NCBI GenBank assembly: GCA_002633005.1
Contig: NMRA01000059.1
Span: forward strand, 423,883 to 487,882
Direction: 5' to 3'
Length of the DNA: 64,000 nt
From: Phoronis australis
Taxonomy: Eukaryota; Phoronida; Phoronidae
In this document: positions 36,201-47,499 of the stretch, piece by piece
Layout: each line of letters begins with the position of its first letter
Numbering within the stretch: position 1 is the first letter of the stretch
The notes under the pieces: model-generated
Seen by the model: the letters and a program-made list of their open reading frames with translations, nothing else
Database searches by the model: none
What the model was told of the DNA's origin: nothing
Position numbers and translations under genes: made by a program

Positions 36201-39200
36201 ATTCATTGTCACCCGTCAAATCGGAAATTTCCAAGATGTGATCTGCAGGGTGCGCGTATGTGTACAAAACACGTGATTGTTGTGTTCCTGAAGTACGAAC
36301 ATTAAGAAACTTTACCATGCCGTTATATTATTGACAGGGACACGATAAAACGAATTTGGATTTTGGCTATAGTCTTGATACAGCGAGCTGGCTGACCACT
36401 GGACTATTAATATTTTACTCCACGGTAGAGCTAACGACCGTCGGCCTGTGCACACAAAACTTGTGAGTTTACCGGCACTCACCTTGCACGTTGCAGCCGT
36501 TTAAGTGAAAACAATCTAGTAAACGCCATTTTCTTGCATAATCCTCTGCCTTTTGTAACAAAACAGTCTGTCATCGATGACCGCACACGCACTCATTCTC
36601 ATACGCAGACAAACTTCAAAACAAACGTCACGTGACAACAACGTGTGTTCATCCAAAGATTTTTCTCGTGTTGTGGGGTACGGTGTAGCGCAGATTTGGA
36701 CTTAATCACAATTAATCTGGACTCCACATGAACTTTGAAAATTGTAAAACATAAGGAAGATTTCAGGTAATTTTGTTGAATCGAAACTATATTTTTATTC
36801 ATGAATTCAAGTTTTCCTATTGACGATCGCGATTCAGCGAAGTATCACTCAGCAAGTTTTCTCCCTGGGATTTCACCACAATTTTTTGAAAAATGATTGT
36901 AATGTAACAACGGAAGTTGATAGCAATGCACCACAATTTTCTAGAAAGACTGTCATAGGCTACAAATACGTCACAGAGCGTAAATTTGATGAATCCTAGC
37001 TTCCGATTTTACCCGATTCGGAAACCGGGTTTCAACTGCCTTTGGCTACAATAAATGTCCCCTCCCCATGAAATGAATTTTTCTAAGGGTTTATTAGAGC
37101 CAATACAGTATACAGCTTTCCACCAAGGCTAGGTGATGCTAAGACATTATTCTTTGTTGCATTAGTTAACTGGTCTTGGCTAATTATCATTTTATGGCCT
37201 GGTCATCCATTCAGCCAAAAGTAGTTCCAGAGGTGGCTTGTCAGCCAATAATTCATGCATGCTGACTCTCAATAGAAGCCTGATAAGAGTGAAGGTGGAT
37301 AAATGCAGTGTTCTTACAGTTTCTTGTGGTAGTGGATGTGTTCACGACATGCAGATGACAATTTGAATTTGGTGGCGCCAAGTTTTTTGAGAGAAAGTTT
37401 CAGGGTTTGGTTGTCGATAGCCTCTTGCACCCCTCTGTTAACCCTGTTGTATTTCAAAATGTTGATCTTCAGTGAGGAGGCTTTTGGTTAGAGGGTATTC
37501 ACCAAAGTGGTACCCATCTTTAAAGTGATGTTACAACTCGATATTTTCTTCAGTGTCATGTCGTGAACACATCCACTAAAACAAGAAACTGTAGGAACAC
37601 GGCATTTATCCACCTTCACTCTTATCAGGCTTCTATTGTGAGTCAGCATGCGCGAATAATTGGCTGATAAGCCACCTCTGGAACTACTTTGGGCTGAATG
37701 GATGACCAGGCCATAAAATGATAATTAGCCAAGACCAGTTACTATAATGCAACAAAGAATAATGTCTTGCATCACCTAGCTTTGGTGGAAAGCTGTATAC
37801 TGTATTGGCTCAAACAAACGCTTAGAAAAATTCATTTCACGGGGAGGGGACGCTTATTGTAGTGAGCCTACGGCAGTTGAAACCCGGTTTCCCAAACGGG
37901 TAAAATCGGAAGCTAGGATTCATCAAATTTANNNNNNNNNNNNNNNNNNNNNNNNNNNNNNNNNNNNNNNNNNNNNNNNNNNNNNNNNNNNNNNNNNNNN
38001 NNNNNNNNNNNNNNNNNNNNNNNNNNNNNNNNNNNNNNNNNNNNNNNNNNNNNNNNNNNNNNNNNNNNNNNNNNNNNNNNNNNNNNNNNNNNNNNNNNNN
38101 NNNNNNNNNNNNNNNNNNNNNNNNNNNNNNNNNNNNNNNNNNNNNNNNNNNNNNNNNNNNNNNNNNNNNNNNNNNNNNNNNNNNNNNNNNNNNNNNNNNN
38201 NNNNNNNNNNNNNNNNNNNNNNNNNNNNNNNNNNNNNNNNNNNNNNNNNNNNNNNNNNNNNNNNNNNNNNNNNNNNNNNNNNNNNNNNNNNNNNNNNNNN
38301 NNNNNNNNNNNNNNNNNNNNNNNNNNNNNNNNNNNNNNNNNNNNNNNNNNNNNNNNNNNNNNNNNNNNNNNNNNNNNNNNNNNNNNNNNNNNNNNNNNNN
38401 NNNNNNNNNNNNNNNNNNNNNNNNNNNNNNNNNNNNNNNNNNNNNNNNNNNNNNNNNNNNNNNNNNNNNNNNNNNNNNNNNNNNNNNNNNNNNNNNNNNN
38501 NNNNNNNNNNNNNNNNNNNNNNNNNNNNNNNNNNNNNNNNNNNNNNNNNNNNNNNNNNNNNNNNNNNNNNNNNNNNNNNNNNNNNNNNNNNNNNNNNNNN
38601 NNNNNNNNNNNNNNNNNNNNNNNNNNNNNNNNNNNNNNNNNNNNNNNNNNNNNNNNNNNNNNNNNNNNNNNNNNNNNNNNNNNNNNNNNNNNNNNNNNNN
38701 NNNNNNNNNNNNNNNNNNNNNNNNNNNNNNNNNNNNNNNNNNNNNNNNNNNNNNNNNNNNNNNNNNNNNNNNNNNNNNNNNNNNNNNNNNNNNNNNNNNN
38801 NNNNNNNNNNNNNNNNNNNNNNNNNNNNNNNNNNNNNNNNNNNNNNNNNNNNNNNNNNNNNNNNNNNTCCCTGTCAATAATAACGGCATGTTAAAGCCTT
38901 CTTAATTTTCGTACTTCAGGAACATAACAATCACGTGTTTTGTACACATACGCGCACGCCGCAGATCACATCTCGGAAATTGCCGATTTGACGGATGACA
39001 ATGAATGAACACAATGAAATTAACAACGTCGTTTTACAGCTTGTAAGATTCATAATAAACGTATTTTGAATATTGCAATGCATGTGTTCCAAAATCTAAA
39101 TAACTTGGGTCCTATATTTTTGTATTAGTGCGCGCCGAATGAAAGTAATCGTGAGTGTTGCTGTGTTGCAAAATCTCTTATCCTGGGCCGATTTGAAAAA

Positions 39201-42200
39201 TTCAAAGTTGTACTCATATTTGTTTTCGCTCCTCTTTTCAAATATTACAGTGAAAACTACGTAAAACTCTCCATAAAAAGTACAGTCTGCTAGCTAGATT
39301 GTAATCAGCTGATCATATCCGCATGAGCGAAGCCAATTATCCTTGCTCGTGACTCGATGACTAGAGCAGCTTGGCGGCATCCCTTTGAGCATGAGCCGAG
39401 CGCGTCTCAGCCAAGGTGGATAAATACGGTCTACTTCAATTTTCCATGCCCCACCGTTTACCTTAATCACTGGGGTTAGGACCAGTCTTATTTAGTGGGA
39501 ATGTTCACAGCATGTGAAAAAGTGACGTCTTTCATTTTGTAGATGAGACTGACGTGAAGGAACCAGTTTTTGTGTGGGATGAGTATCTGGAGGAAACTGG
39601 GTCAGTTGCAGCGCCACCTACCTCATTTAAGCATGTGAGTCTTTGTATGTCCTAAACAATATACAGTAATTCTCATCTTACTTCGTACAAAAAAATATTG
39701 TCCGAACGGTCGTTTTCCATTTTTCGAAGGGTTATTACCTTATTGCGAATAGTTGGAATTTCAGCGAATGCTGTTTTATGACATCTACACACTACAATCC
39801 TTGTTTGTAATAAACCAAAATGTTTTAAATCTTCACTTTTGAGGGGAAATTTAAGAAAATAGAATTTCACATGCCGGCCATGTTGTGTGCTAAATAAGTG
39901 AAGAATTTTTTGTTTGTCTGTAAGTGAACTAGTGCTTCTGCCTACGTTTAGGTTATTATAGAGACGATGACACCTTTCCATTTTTTATAGATTTCATGTA
40001 TTGTGCGTCTCCGTGAGCCATTTTTATTATTTTCAATTTTTTTGGCATCTGTCTGTCTATCTGACAAGCCACTCTAAGGATCATGAAAACTGGAATATGT
40101 GTTCCTACTTGGAAAGGCACAACGGATGATTTTTGGACAACTGCCACTCCTGTGGCATGTCCTAATGACTGTATCTCCTAAACACCTTGCAGAATCTTTG
40201 TTAAATTTGACCAGTGTCTTTCTAGGAATTTGTCAACAGAGGACGCCGACTTCCAGACGAATCCGATTAGAGGCTATTATTGAGTTTACCAACATGGCAA
40301 ATGTTAAAATTATAGTGATTATCTCTTGTATGTCGGGTATATGCGATGCACATGGTGGGTGCTTATTAACGCTTTGTGTTACTCTTGTTGCTGTTGATGT
40401 CATGATGGTAAATGACATTTCATCTGCTGTCATGGACTGTATGGTTTAAGTTCTTACTGAACAGCATGTGGACCTCTATCCAAACATTCTGACCTTATAG
40501 TAATGATCAATTGAGTGGATTCCTTTTTGTGTCAGGTGGAGACGAGCTTAAAGAATGGATTCACCAAGGGCATGAAACTGGAAGTGCCAAACAAGTGCCG
40601 GCCTGACACCTATTGGATAGCCACGGTGATGATGTCATGTGGTCCACTACTACGGTTACGCTACGATGGTTACGGAGATGACAATAATGACGACTTCTGG
40701 TGCGATGTGCAGACATCGGACATCCACAAGATTGGTTGGTGTGGCCTCAATGGGAAGATACTACAGCCCCCGGAATGTAGGTTTTGTGTAAACCTAATTG
40801 TGTTCTGGTGTGTGGGAGGGTCACTTGTGTCTAAGTGGAATGATACTGTTTGATTTACACGAGCTGCACTCCATGTCCTAATTTCCTGAAATTGTCTCAT
40901 TTCTTCTGAAAAATAACTCTCGAAAATGTTTGGAAATCGAAGTTCAGTATTAATAGTAACTCGTCACTTGTTTAGCACGCAATATGGCTGACCAATGGAA
41001 TTCTACTACCGTATTCGCTGTAATAACCGTCCAGGGCACTTAGAAAAGTTTGGTTCAGGGGGGGGCGCTTATTATAACCCAAGGCGGTTGAAACCTGGTC
41101 TCCGAAACGGGTGAAATCGGAAGCTAAGATTCATCAAATTTACGCTCTGTGACGTATATGTAATCTGTGAAAGACTTTCAACAAAACTGTGGTGCATTGC
41201 TATCAAACTTTGCTGCTAAATTTCGATCATGTTACAGAAAATTGTGCTGAAATCCCAGGGCGAAAACTCGCCGACTGAGTGCCTCGAAATCGCCGTCTTT
41301 GATATGGCGACTTCAATGCTTGAATAAATTTTTTTTCGACTCAAGCAAATTACCTGAAATCCTCATTAAGTTTTATAAGTAGCGTCTCCAAGATTTTTTA
41401 AGTTCCCGTGGAGTCTGGATTAACGGCAGGTTTAAGTACAAATCTGTGCAACATCGTGCCATCTACATGTATGATCGGCAACACGGCGAGAAAAATGTCT
41501 GGACGAACACACATGTTGTTGTCGCGTGACGTTTGTTTTGAAGTTCGTCTGCGAGTAAGCGAGCGCGTGCGTGTCACCAGAGTTAATTTGCCAAAGCAGA
41601 TACCGTCTTTTGGCCAGAGCCACGCAATCTAACTAGCTAGATGTGTCTAAAGAAATTTGCACAAGCAGTAGGCTTAAACCAGAGCGTGTTTCATTCAGCA
41701 CTTGCCGGTCTCGTGCTAAAAACTTTCGACATTTGTCCCGGTAAGGCCCATATTAGTCGCCGTGTAGATGGATGCGTACGTAACTATCTGACAGTTATTT
41801 TTCGGTGTAAGGGTGTGCAAGCATTCACTGTCAGTTGTTATTTTATCGGATATTCGGCTTAAAAACACCAATTATGGTTAGTCAAACAATCCATCTCAAA
41901 AATAACGCAAACATGTTTTACAGTATTAGAAATTGTTGGAAATTAGTGCCAATATTCATTTCTTGTCGATGCTATGCTACCCGTTTCATGAATGGATAGT
42001 TCCCGACTAATGTCTTTGATGACAGGTTCATGGATGTAGCGCGCGCTTCCTGGCCACGTGCGTTTAGCACCGAGTTATTTTCATTCATGAGACAGTCGAT
42101 GTGTCTACTGAAAGGTCAGACCATAGTAGGACGCAGTCTTCGCGAGAGCGTATCAACGCTGTTGTGTTCTTTTTGAAGCACTGCGTTACTTTGAAGTGTA

Positions 42201-44197
42201 AAGTCATGGCTAAATACAAACGTAGCAGTGCCGCTGGTGGTCTAGAAGACCCGTGCAAAATATTTTGATAAATTGAAGACGTTACTGTAGCCAAGTTTTA
42301 GGACTGTTGGTACGTCATTGTTCGCATGTACACGTTCATGGACTGGGCGCTTATTTCAGCAAAGTCTGAAAACGCATGGGGGGGCGCTTATAGGGGCATG
42401 GGCGGTTATTACGGCGAATATGGTATGTTAAATATCTTCACATTAAAATAGACATTAATAAGAGAGTTTTACTATATTACTAGCATTGTTTGTTTGCATT
42501 GTGTTGATGTCATAAAACAGCCATTGATCAAGTTTTCATTATGGGTAACAAGGCAACCACCTAATATGAAATATGGAAAAATGGCACTTTTGGCAGTATG
42601 TTTGTGCAAAATAACTGGAGAATTATCGTAGTCATTATTTTTCAGTAATTATCGAATTGTACAGTTTTGTGTAAGATCTGAAGTGGTTCTTTATTCCTTT
42701 TTTCAAACAATGTCATTTGCTCTGACTTGTGAATCTTTTTGTCAAAGAGCGCTCGGCATGTGACTAAGAGTGGCAAGTTTGTACAACAGCGCTGAGATAC
42801 AAAATGATTTACAATACCCTCTCAAAAGAAGAATTAAAAGAAATCTACACCTACTTGGTAAAAATACATAAAATTCTGAAATGACCATGGCACTACAAAA
42901 TCTAATGTAGGGTGAGTCAGTGACCATGTTGTTAATGGAAAGAAGTGCCTGAGGTCATATAACAGTTCCTTATGGTGCTGAATTCTGTTGTTTCAGCTAT
43001 AGTCTCTAAGCATGAGAGTTGGCACCAGTTCCTAGTAGAAACTTTAGAAGAAGCTGTGACAGCACCAGATTACTTGCTGGACAAGGTAATATCAATTGCA
43101 TGCTGGGTTAGAATATCACATCGCCGTGATAATTGATTTAATATTCATATTATTGGTTGTCTCTGATTGTGGCAAGTGCTGTAATTTTTATTGTCAATTA
43201 ATTCACACACACCAAAATTTTCCAGTGCAATTAATGAAAGATCGAACAGGTAGATGTTTCACATCTGTATGTCAAAAGCCGAGTTGAATGGTTTACTTGT
43301 AGCATGGGTTTTCGATGAAATTTGCTGCTTTCAGGCGACTGGTAGCGCCCCCATTGATCAAATCCGGGAGGGTATGCGTGTTGTTGTGCAACACGAGTTA
43401 CAGCCATTGTCTGTGTGGGTGGCCAGAATCATCCAGAATGTCGGCGGCCGTCTGCACCTGCGTTGGGAGGGTACTGAGAAGGCCCAGCATGACTTCTGGC
43501 TGTTCTATCTACACTACAGAATTCACTGTTGGCCAGCTAAGGACAATGACTACGTGTTCAGAACTCCTGAGGGTAAGTGGCTAATATTGCCAACTTTTAC
43601 AAGATTATTGACTGCTTCCACTTGCTTTTTCTAGGGTTGTTCTAATAATTATTTTAGCCGTGCAATCTCGAGAGAAATGTTTACCTTTGTTAGCGTTTTA
43701 AGACAGTTAGTGTAGTTTTTGTGAAAATGTTTTGTAACAGCATGAATGCTTGGTATTTGACAAAATTTCACAAAGATGCCTAATGTATTAATTTATTGTT
43801 AGGTACTGCGATAACGTTGTCTGTTAAGTAATAAATGTTTTGTTGTTGGAGTTAGCTTGCATTAAACGTGGTGACTGCAGGTAAAATGTGGCTGTAAGAA
43901 TAACCTATGTAGAGTTCAGTAACACTAGAACCTCGTTACAAAAAGGAAGACTTCGCGAGATATTACCTTGCATTTTAAAAGAGAAAACGTGATTTTGGCT
44001 AGATTTTTCTTGCTGCAAGACAGCTACTGAAATCTACCCTGTTGTGTGCTGCCACCTGGGTACTTCATACTCACATCGTTATCCATGTTTTATCTGTTGT
44101 AGAGATTAAAGGTGAACATGAAAACTACTCGGACTGGTCAGAGATCTTACACAAAGCTCTGACAGACACCCTGCAGATTGCACCAGATATCTTTAAA
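28715..44197 (+). CDS. SFMBT: SFMBT-type MBT-repeat Polycomb protein, 5' part
   Basis: Nine exons join in phase: 28715-28748, 31833-32304, 32876-33024, 34032-35384, 39543-39634, 40536-40776, 42997-43085, 43335-43572 and 44103-44197, giving 921 residues with no stop yet. If the first exon is wrong, translation can start at 31847 (MSGASF). Residues 1 to about 670 are Ser/Thr/Gln/Pro-rich and probably disordered, with 13-residue repeats at about 427-613. VFVWDEYLEETGSVAAPPTS at about 675 is diagnostic of SFMBT. MBT1 follows with GMKLEVPN, LRYDGYG and DFWCDVQ, then the start of MBT2 with LHLRWEGTE and FWLFYL. MBT repeats bind mono- and dimethyl-lysine on histones; SFMBT proteins act in Polycomb (PhoRC-type) repression in the nucleus. 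The last exon ends in a good donor (AAA|GTAAGT), yet MBT 3-4 and SAM exons are not visible before the next gene. Human SFMBT1 begins almost at MBT1, so this N-terminal extension is unusual. No FCS zinc finger was seen. Confidence 0.9.
29388..29419 (+). promoter_or_regulatory. Possible alternative SFMBT promoter / non-coding first exon
   Basis: An NRF1-type GCATGCGC (29388-29395) and a YY1-like TTGCCATATTG (29405-29415) are followed at once by a strong donor GCGAG|GTAAGT (exon end 29419). Another NRF1-type TGCGCATGCG lies at 29006-29015. A transcript starting here could splice to the exon at 31833 and start at the ATG at 31847. Motifs seen; use inferred. Confidence 0.4.
29420..31832. other. 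SFMBT first intron, no other gene recognised
   Basis: No further exon is supported. A 140-codon minus-strand open frame at 29847-30269 has no recognisable family, splice context or codon pattern and is within chance expectation. One isolated N is at 29684. Confidence 0.5.
33250..33293. repeat. (CA)n microsatellite, intronic
   Basis: An imperfect CA dinucleotide tract, with a few CG interruptions at its left end, in the SFMBT intron between exons 33024 and 34032. Confidence 0.95.
33838..33990. repeat. Dispersed repeat, partner of 13840-13990
   Basis: Shares ATATTTTGTGAAGTCTTGC and flanking words with the copy at 13840-13990. It ends about 40 bp upstream of the SFMBT acceptor used at 34032, so the insertion lies close to a branch-point region. 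Confidence 0.6.
34655..35215 (+). repeat. Coding 39-bp (13-residue) repeat array in SFMBT, about 15 copies
   Basis: Units follow ALSTQTGxPYSHN and relatives (ASSTQSDTPYSLN, VSSAQTAISYSLS). They fall within the 34032-35384 exon at about residues 427-613. Copies are moderately diverged and one is shortened by a residue or two (TAVSYSGSSTEVG). The Ser/Thr/Tyr/Gln content suggests a disordered or phase-separating region; no known domain. Confidence 0.92.
35711..39516. mobile_element. Large foldback (inverted-repeat) element in an SFMBT intron
   Basis: The left arm (35711-37351) and right arm (37557-39516) are inverted copies around a spacer at 37352-37556. Matching landmarks include CATTCCCACTAAATAAGA at the outer ends, ACCGTATTTATCCACC, TTGACAGGGA and GTGGATGTGTTCACGACATG at the inner ends. 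The right arm holds a 936-N gap (37932-38867) opposite left-arm 36341-36980, which is only 640 bp, so the gap size may be an estimate or the arms differ. About 600 bp of each arm is homologous to the 1.4-kb TIR elements at 41009 and 61307. No transposase is visible. The right arm ends 26 bp before the SFMBT exon at 39543. Confidence 0.85.
37932..38867. other. Assembly gap (936 N) inside the foldback right arm
   Basis: The flanks are the inverted equivalents of 36981 and 36340, so the missing sequence should largely be the reverse complement of 36341-36980. Reads crossing this palindrome probably could not be placed. Confidence 0.99.
39660..39915 (-). repeat. Dispersed repeat R1, copy 3
   Basis: On the minus strand it has CTTCACTTATTTAGCACACA and then a CATGGCCGG word, as in the other R1 copies. 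It carries GATGTCATAAAACAGC, also present at about 42506-42525. This copy is uninterrupted and shows what the split copy at 40940-42660 looked like before insertion. Confidence 0.65.
40128..40270 (+). repeat. Dispersed repeat, second copy at 44397-44520
   Basis: Both copies contain GACTGTATCTCCTAAAC, CCTTGCAG, a segment ending in ACAGAGG, and similar spacing over about 120 bp. One is in the SFMBT intron before the 40536 exon; the other follows the last visible SFMBT exon. It is probably a SINE-like or other non-autonomous repeat. The reading frames across it have no family match. Confidence 0.65.
40940..42660 (+). repeat. Dispersed repeat R1, copy 4, split by a TIR element
   Basis: The left part (40940-41008) has CACTTGTTTAGCACGCAATA and the right part (42424-42660) has GATGTCATAAAACAGCC. 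Joined across the 41009-42423 element they align with the intact R1 copy at 39660-39915. This gives an independent view of the pre-insertion sequence (ATTCTA before, TGTTAAAT after). Confidence 0.65.
41007..42425. mobile_element. 1.4-kb non-autonomous TIR element, TA target site (copy in SFMBT)
   Basis: The element spans 41009-42423 with TA at 41007-41008 and 42424-42425. The left terminus is CCGTATTCGCTGTAATAACC; the inverted right terminus is CCATATTCGCCGTAATAACC, followed by GCCCATGCCCCTATAAGCGC. The two ends form a terminal inverted repeat of about 25 bp with few mismatches. It is about 96% identical to the copy at 61307-62693 over the 225 bases I compared directly. It encodes no recognisable transposase. 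It sits in the SFMBT intron between exons 40776 and 42997, inside an older R1 repeat. Confidence 0.9.
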
Positions 44198-44396
44198 GTA
44201 AGTACCCTAAGGTGGTTTCTTTACTAGTCCAACAGTGACAAAGCTAGATGAATGGCCTCCAACATACGCAAACGTGGTACAACATACCAGTGAAACTGTG
44301 TTTTCTAGATCACTCCAATTCATCCTCATTTTCAGAGCACTCTTGTTATGAGCCCACATATTTATATGTGGTCGCATATTGCTGTCATCTCTGTCT

Positions 44397-44520
44397 GGGT
44401 GTCCGGCGTCCGCGACTGTATCTCCTAAACTCCTTGCAGGATCTTATTGAAATTTGGCAGGTGTGTTCCTATGGAGTTGATGACAGAGGGCGACAAGTTT
44501 TGGACCGACCCGAATACCGC
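44397..44520 (+). repeat. Dispersed repeat, partner of 40128-40270
   Basis: Contains GACTGTATCTCCTAAACTCC, CCTTGCAGGATCTTATTGAA and ACAGAGGGCGACAAG, matching the copy at 40128-40270. It lies just after the last visible SFMBT exon and before the single N at 44710. Confidence 0.65.
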
Positions 44521-44710
44521 TGTGCCCCCTAGTGGCAATTTTAGTTTTTTACGTTTACCTCTGTATTTTCAAAGGCCCTTAACCGATTTTCGTGAAATTT
44601 GGCACATAGGCATCTATTAGTAAGTTGACGCTATAATCCGTTTTTCGGATGGATTTGAGGCATTTTGCGCCATCTAGTGGCCATTTTTACTATTTTCAAG
44701 TCGTTTTTGN

Positions 44711-46496
44711 AGACTGTTGAATAGTTGTTTTAAGGATTACAAAGCACAAGTGCACCAGTCCTGTAAGTAAAGTAAATGTTAACCATGATGTTAGTGTTAT
44801 TTTTTGTTAGCAATCTTTACCCAATTGCAATTTTGTTTTTATCGAAAATCTTCAACTTGCCCCGACAATACAGATTCAAAGTATTCTGTGTTAGCAAATA
44901 TGATAACATTTTTTCCTAATGAGAACATTTTTTCTGATGATAACATTTTTCCTGATCAAGAAGGCATTGATTATGAAAGTTAAGTTCTCAGACGAAAATA
45001 TAGAAAACGTATTAAAAACTCCAACACTGTGATTGATGGTGACAATCATACTTTTTCTGAAGATTATTCGGAGACTGGTGATGATGACTGCGATTAAGTT
45101 TTAAATTTTCTGAAAGTTTAGAACTTCAAAAGATAGAGCCTACTGACAATTCTTGGGTTTAATCTCAAAGTTTCCATACATTGTACTTACTCTAGGGCAG
45201 TCCATATATTCCATATCAGATGCAGCTCTCAAATCTTTGCTTAAAATATGATTGATCATATTTCACTTTTTAGAGATTCTCCATATTTGTGAAAGGTATT
45301 GGTAACATTTTCCCTAAAAATGTGTATGCACTATCAAGGTGCATTGATAACCATCAAGTAGATTTGAATAGCTGTGTTATAATTATGAAAAGCAATTTTT
45401 TTTACATAAGTTAAGCAGCTGTCTTAAAAATGTTGAATGAGTAAAACAGTCATAACTCTGTGGATCATAGAAGTTTTCCAGATCACACACTCGAGTACAT
45501 GCGAAGACACTGTGGACAATCTTCACTAAAAAAATGCTGCAAATTTTGTGCCATTCAAAATTTACTGCTACAACAGTTTACAGTCACCACTCCAAACTCT
45601 AGTCAATCGGAATGATTTAAAGAAAAATTGAAAAGTGAAGACTAAGAGAACGAATGACTGGTGTAATGGCTGAAGTATATGATGGTAATATTTGGAAATA
45701 ATTCCATGGTGGGAAGTATGATTTTTGGTGCTGAAGGTAACTATGGACTCATGTTAAATTGTAACTGGCTCCAACCTTTAAAGCACAATAGTTATTCTGT
45801 TGGGGCTCATTACCTTGTTTTTAAACTTGCCTCGTGAAGACAAATTTTAAAGAGAGAATTCAATGTTATTTTAGTTGGAATTATTCCTGACATGAAGATG
45901 GAACACCTTACAAACACATTTTTACAACCGCTGGTAACAGATCTGAATAATGCATGGATTGAGGAGTTTAAGCTCAAGTCATTAAGTCTAAGAACAATCT
46001 TAAGAAGTTCAGGTTGGCTCATTTGTGTGTAGGTTGTGACATGCCTGCTAGTAGGATGTTGTGTGGATTTTTGGGCCACATGGCCAACTTAGGTTGTAAT
46101 AAGTGCACCAAAAAAATTCCTGGCACAATTGGGGAAAAGATTTTGAGGATTTGATAGAAATTTGAATCCTCCAAGGTCACTTGAAACATAATGAAACATA
46201 ATTATCTGCTCAACTTTCTAGATGTTCAACCAAAGGTGAAAAAGAAAACTTAGAAAGAATGCATGGATTTAGGATTTCATGTCTTATGGACTTAAAGATT
46301 ATTTCGATCCCATGGATGCTGGGTGACACATGGAGAACAGCGTTGACAGGAGTGATGTATCAAGAGTTACTAAAGCCAACTGTAAGGTCAAGGGAACGGG
46401 AAGAGAAAATCGATAAAGCCAGACGAACTGAGAGATTGAATCAACAGGACAGGGATGGTGTTGTATATGCCACTAGAGGATTCTGAATGAAGTATC
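44711..46496 (+). mobile_element. Decayed CACTA/EnSpm-like transposon, copy 1
   Basis: In broken frames from about 45650 on, the sequence reads like the transposase-associated protein of CACTA-type elements. Visible pieces are VYDGNIWK, YSVG, NLPRED, CGFLGH and GTIGE. Stops and frameshifts are frequent, so it is a pseudogene. An upstream acidic segment ends SEDYSETGDDD. The 3' part diverges from the second copy (56085) after about 46290, suggesting internal deletion or a chimeric end. The left edge coincides with an isolated N at 44710. Confidence 0.7.
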
Positions 46497-47423
46497 AGAC
46501 TGTTGAATAGTTGTTTTAAGGATTACAAAGCACAAGTGCACCAGTCCTGTAAGTAAAGTAAATGTTAACCATGATGTTGGTGTTATTTTTGTTAGCAATC
46601 TTTACCCAATTGAAATTTTGCTGAATTTTGTTTTTATGTTTTTATAGAAAATCTTCAACTTGCCCCGAAAATACAGATTCAAAGTATCCGGGGTTAGCAA
46701 ATATGATAACATTTTTCTGGATGACAACATTTTTTTCTGATCAAGAAGACATTTATTATGAAAGTTATGTTCTCAGATGAAAATATAGAAAACGTAATGA
46801 AAGCTCCAGCACTGTGATTGGTGGTGATAATCATACTTTATCGGAAGATTATTCGGAGACTGATGATGATGATGATGATGATGATTGTGATTAACTTTTA
46901 GATTTTCTGAAAGATAATAACTTTAAGAGATAGAGCCTACTGATAATTCTTGGGTTTTAATCTCAAAGTTTCTATACATTGTACTTACTCTGGGGCAGTC
47001 CATATATTTTATATCAGATGCAGCTCTCAAGTCTTTGCTTAAAATATTATTGACCATATTCAGTTTTTAGATGGATTCTCTATATTTTTTGTGAAAGGTA
47101 TTGGTAACATTTTCCCTAAAAATGTGTCTGTGCTATCAATGTTCATTGATAACCATGAAGTAGAGTTTGAAAAGATATGTTACATGTAAATGTTCTTCTT
47201 AAATAAGTTAGGCAGCTGTCTCATAAATGTTGAATGAAACAGTCATAACTCTGTGATCATAAAAGTTTTCCAGATCACACACTAGAGTACATGTGAAGAC
47301 ACTGCGGGGTACCTTTACTAAAAATGAGCACTGAAAATTTTGTGACTTTCAAAATTTACTGCAGCTACAACTATTACAGTTTATAGTCATCACTCCAAAC
47401 TCTAGTCAATCGGAATGATTTAA
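46497..47423 (+). repeat. Direct duplication of 44711-45620
   Basis: Starting at AGACTGTTGAATAGTTG, about 0.9 kb repeats the sequence at 44711, with scattered substitutions and small indels. A GAT trinucleotide tract (about 46861-46883) is longer here than in copy 1 and extends an in-frame run of Asp codons. The two copies are in direct orientation about 1.79 kb apart. This could be a real tandem duplication or two haplotypes assembled in series. Confidence 0.85.
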
Positions 47424-47499
47424 AAAGAATAGTGATCCTCAAGCATTTTACAATTAAACGGTCAATCTTCTGTATTTATAAGGAGCAAGCATGATTTTG

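Noticed and set aside
40099-40449. 116-codon plus-strand reading frame in an SFMBT intron
   Set aside because: Overlaps the dispersed repeat shared with 44397-44520 and has no MBT or other domain match.
41408-42294. Reading frames inside the 1.4-kb TIR elements, one preserved in both copies (41408-41632 and 62305-62081, 74 codons)
   Set aside because: The shared frame starts with GTG rather than ATG. The 8 differences between copies split evenly between silent and replacement changes, and no family match is seen. Conservation reflects recent copying, not coding.
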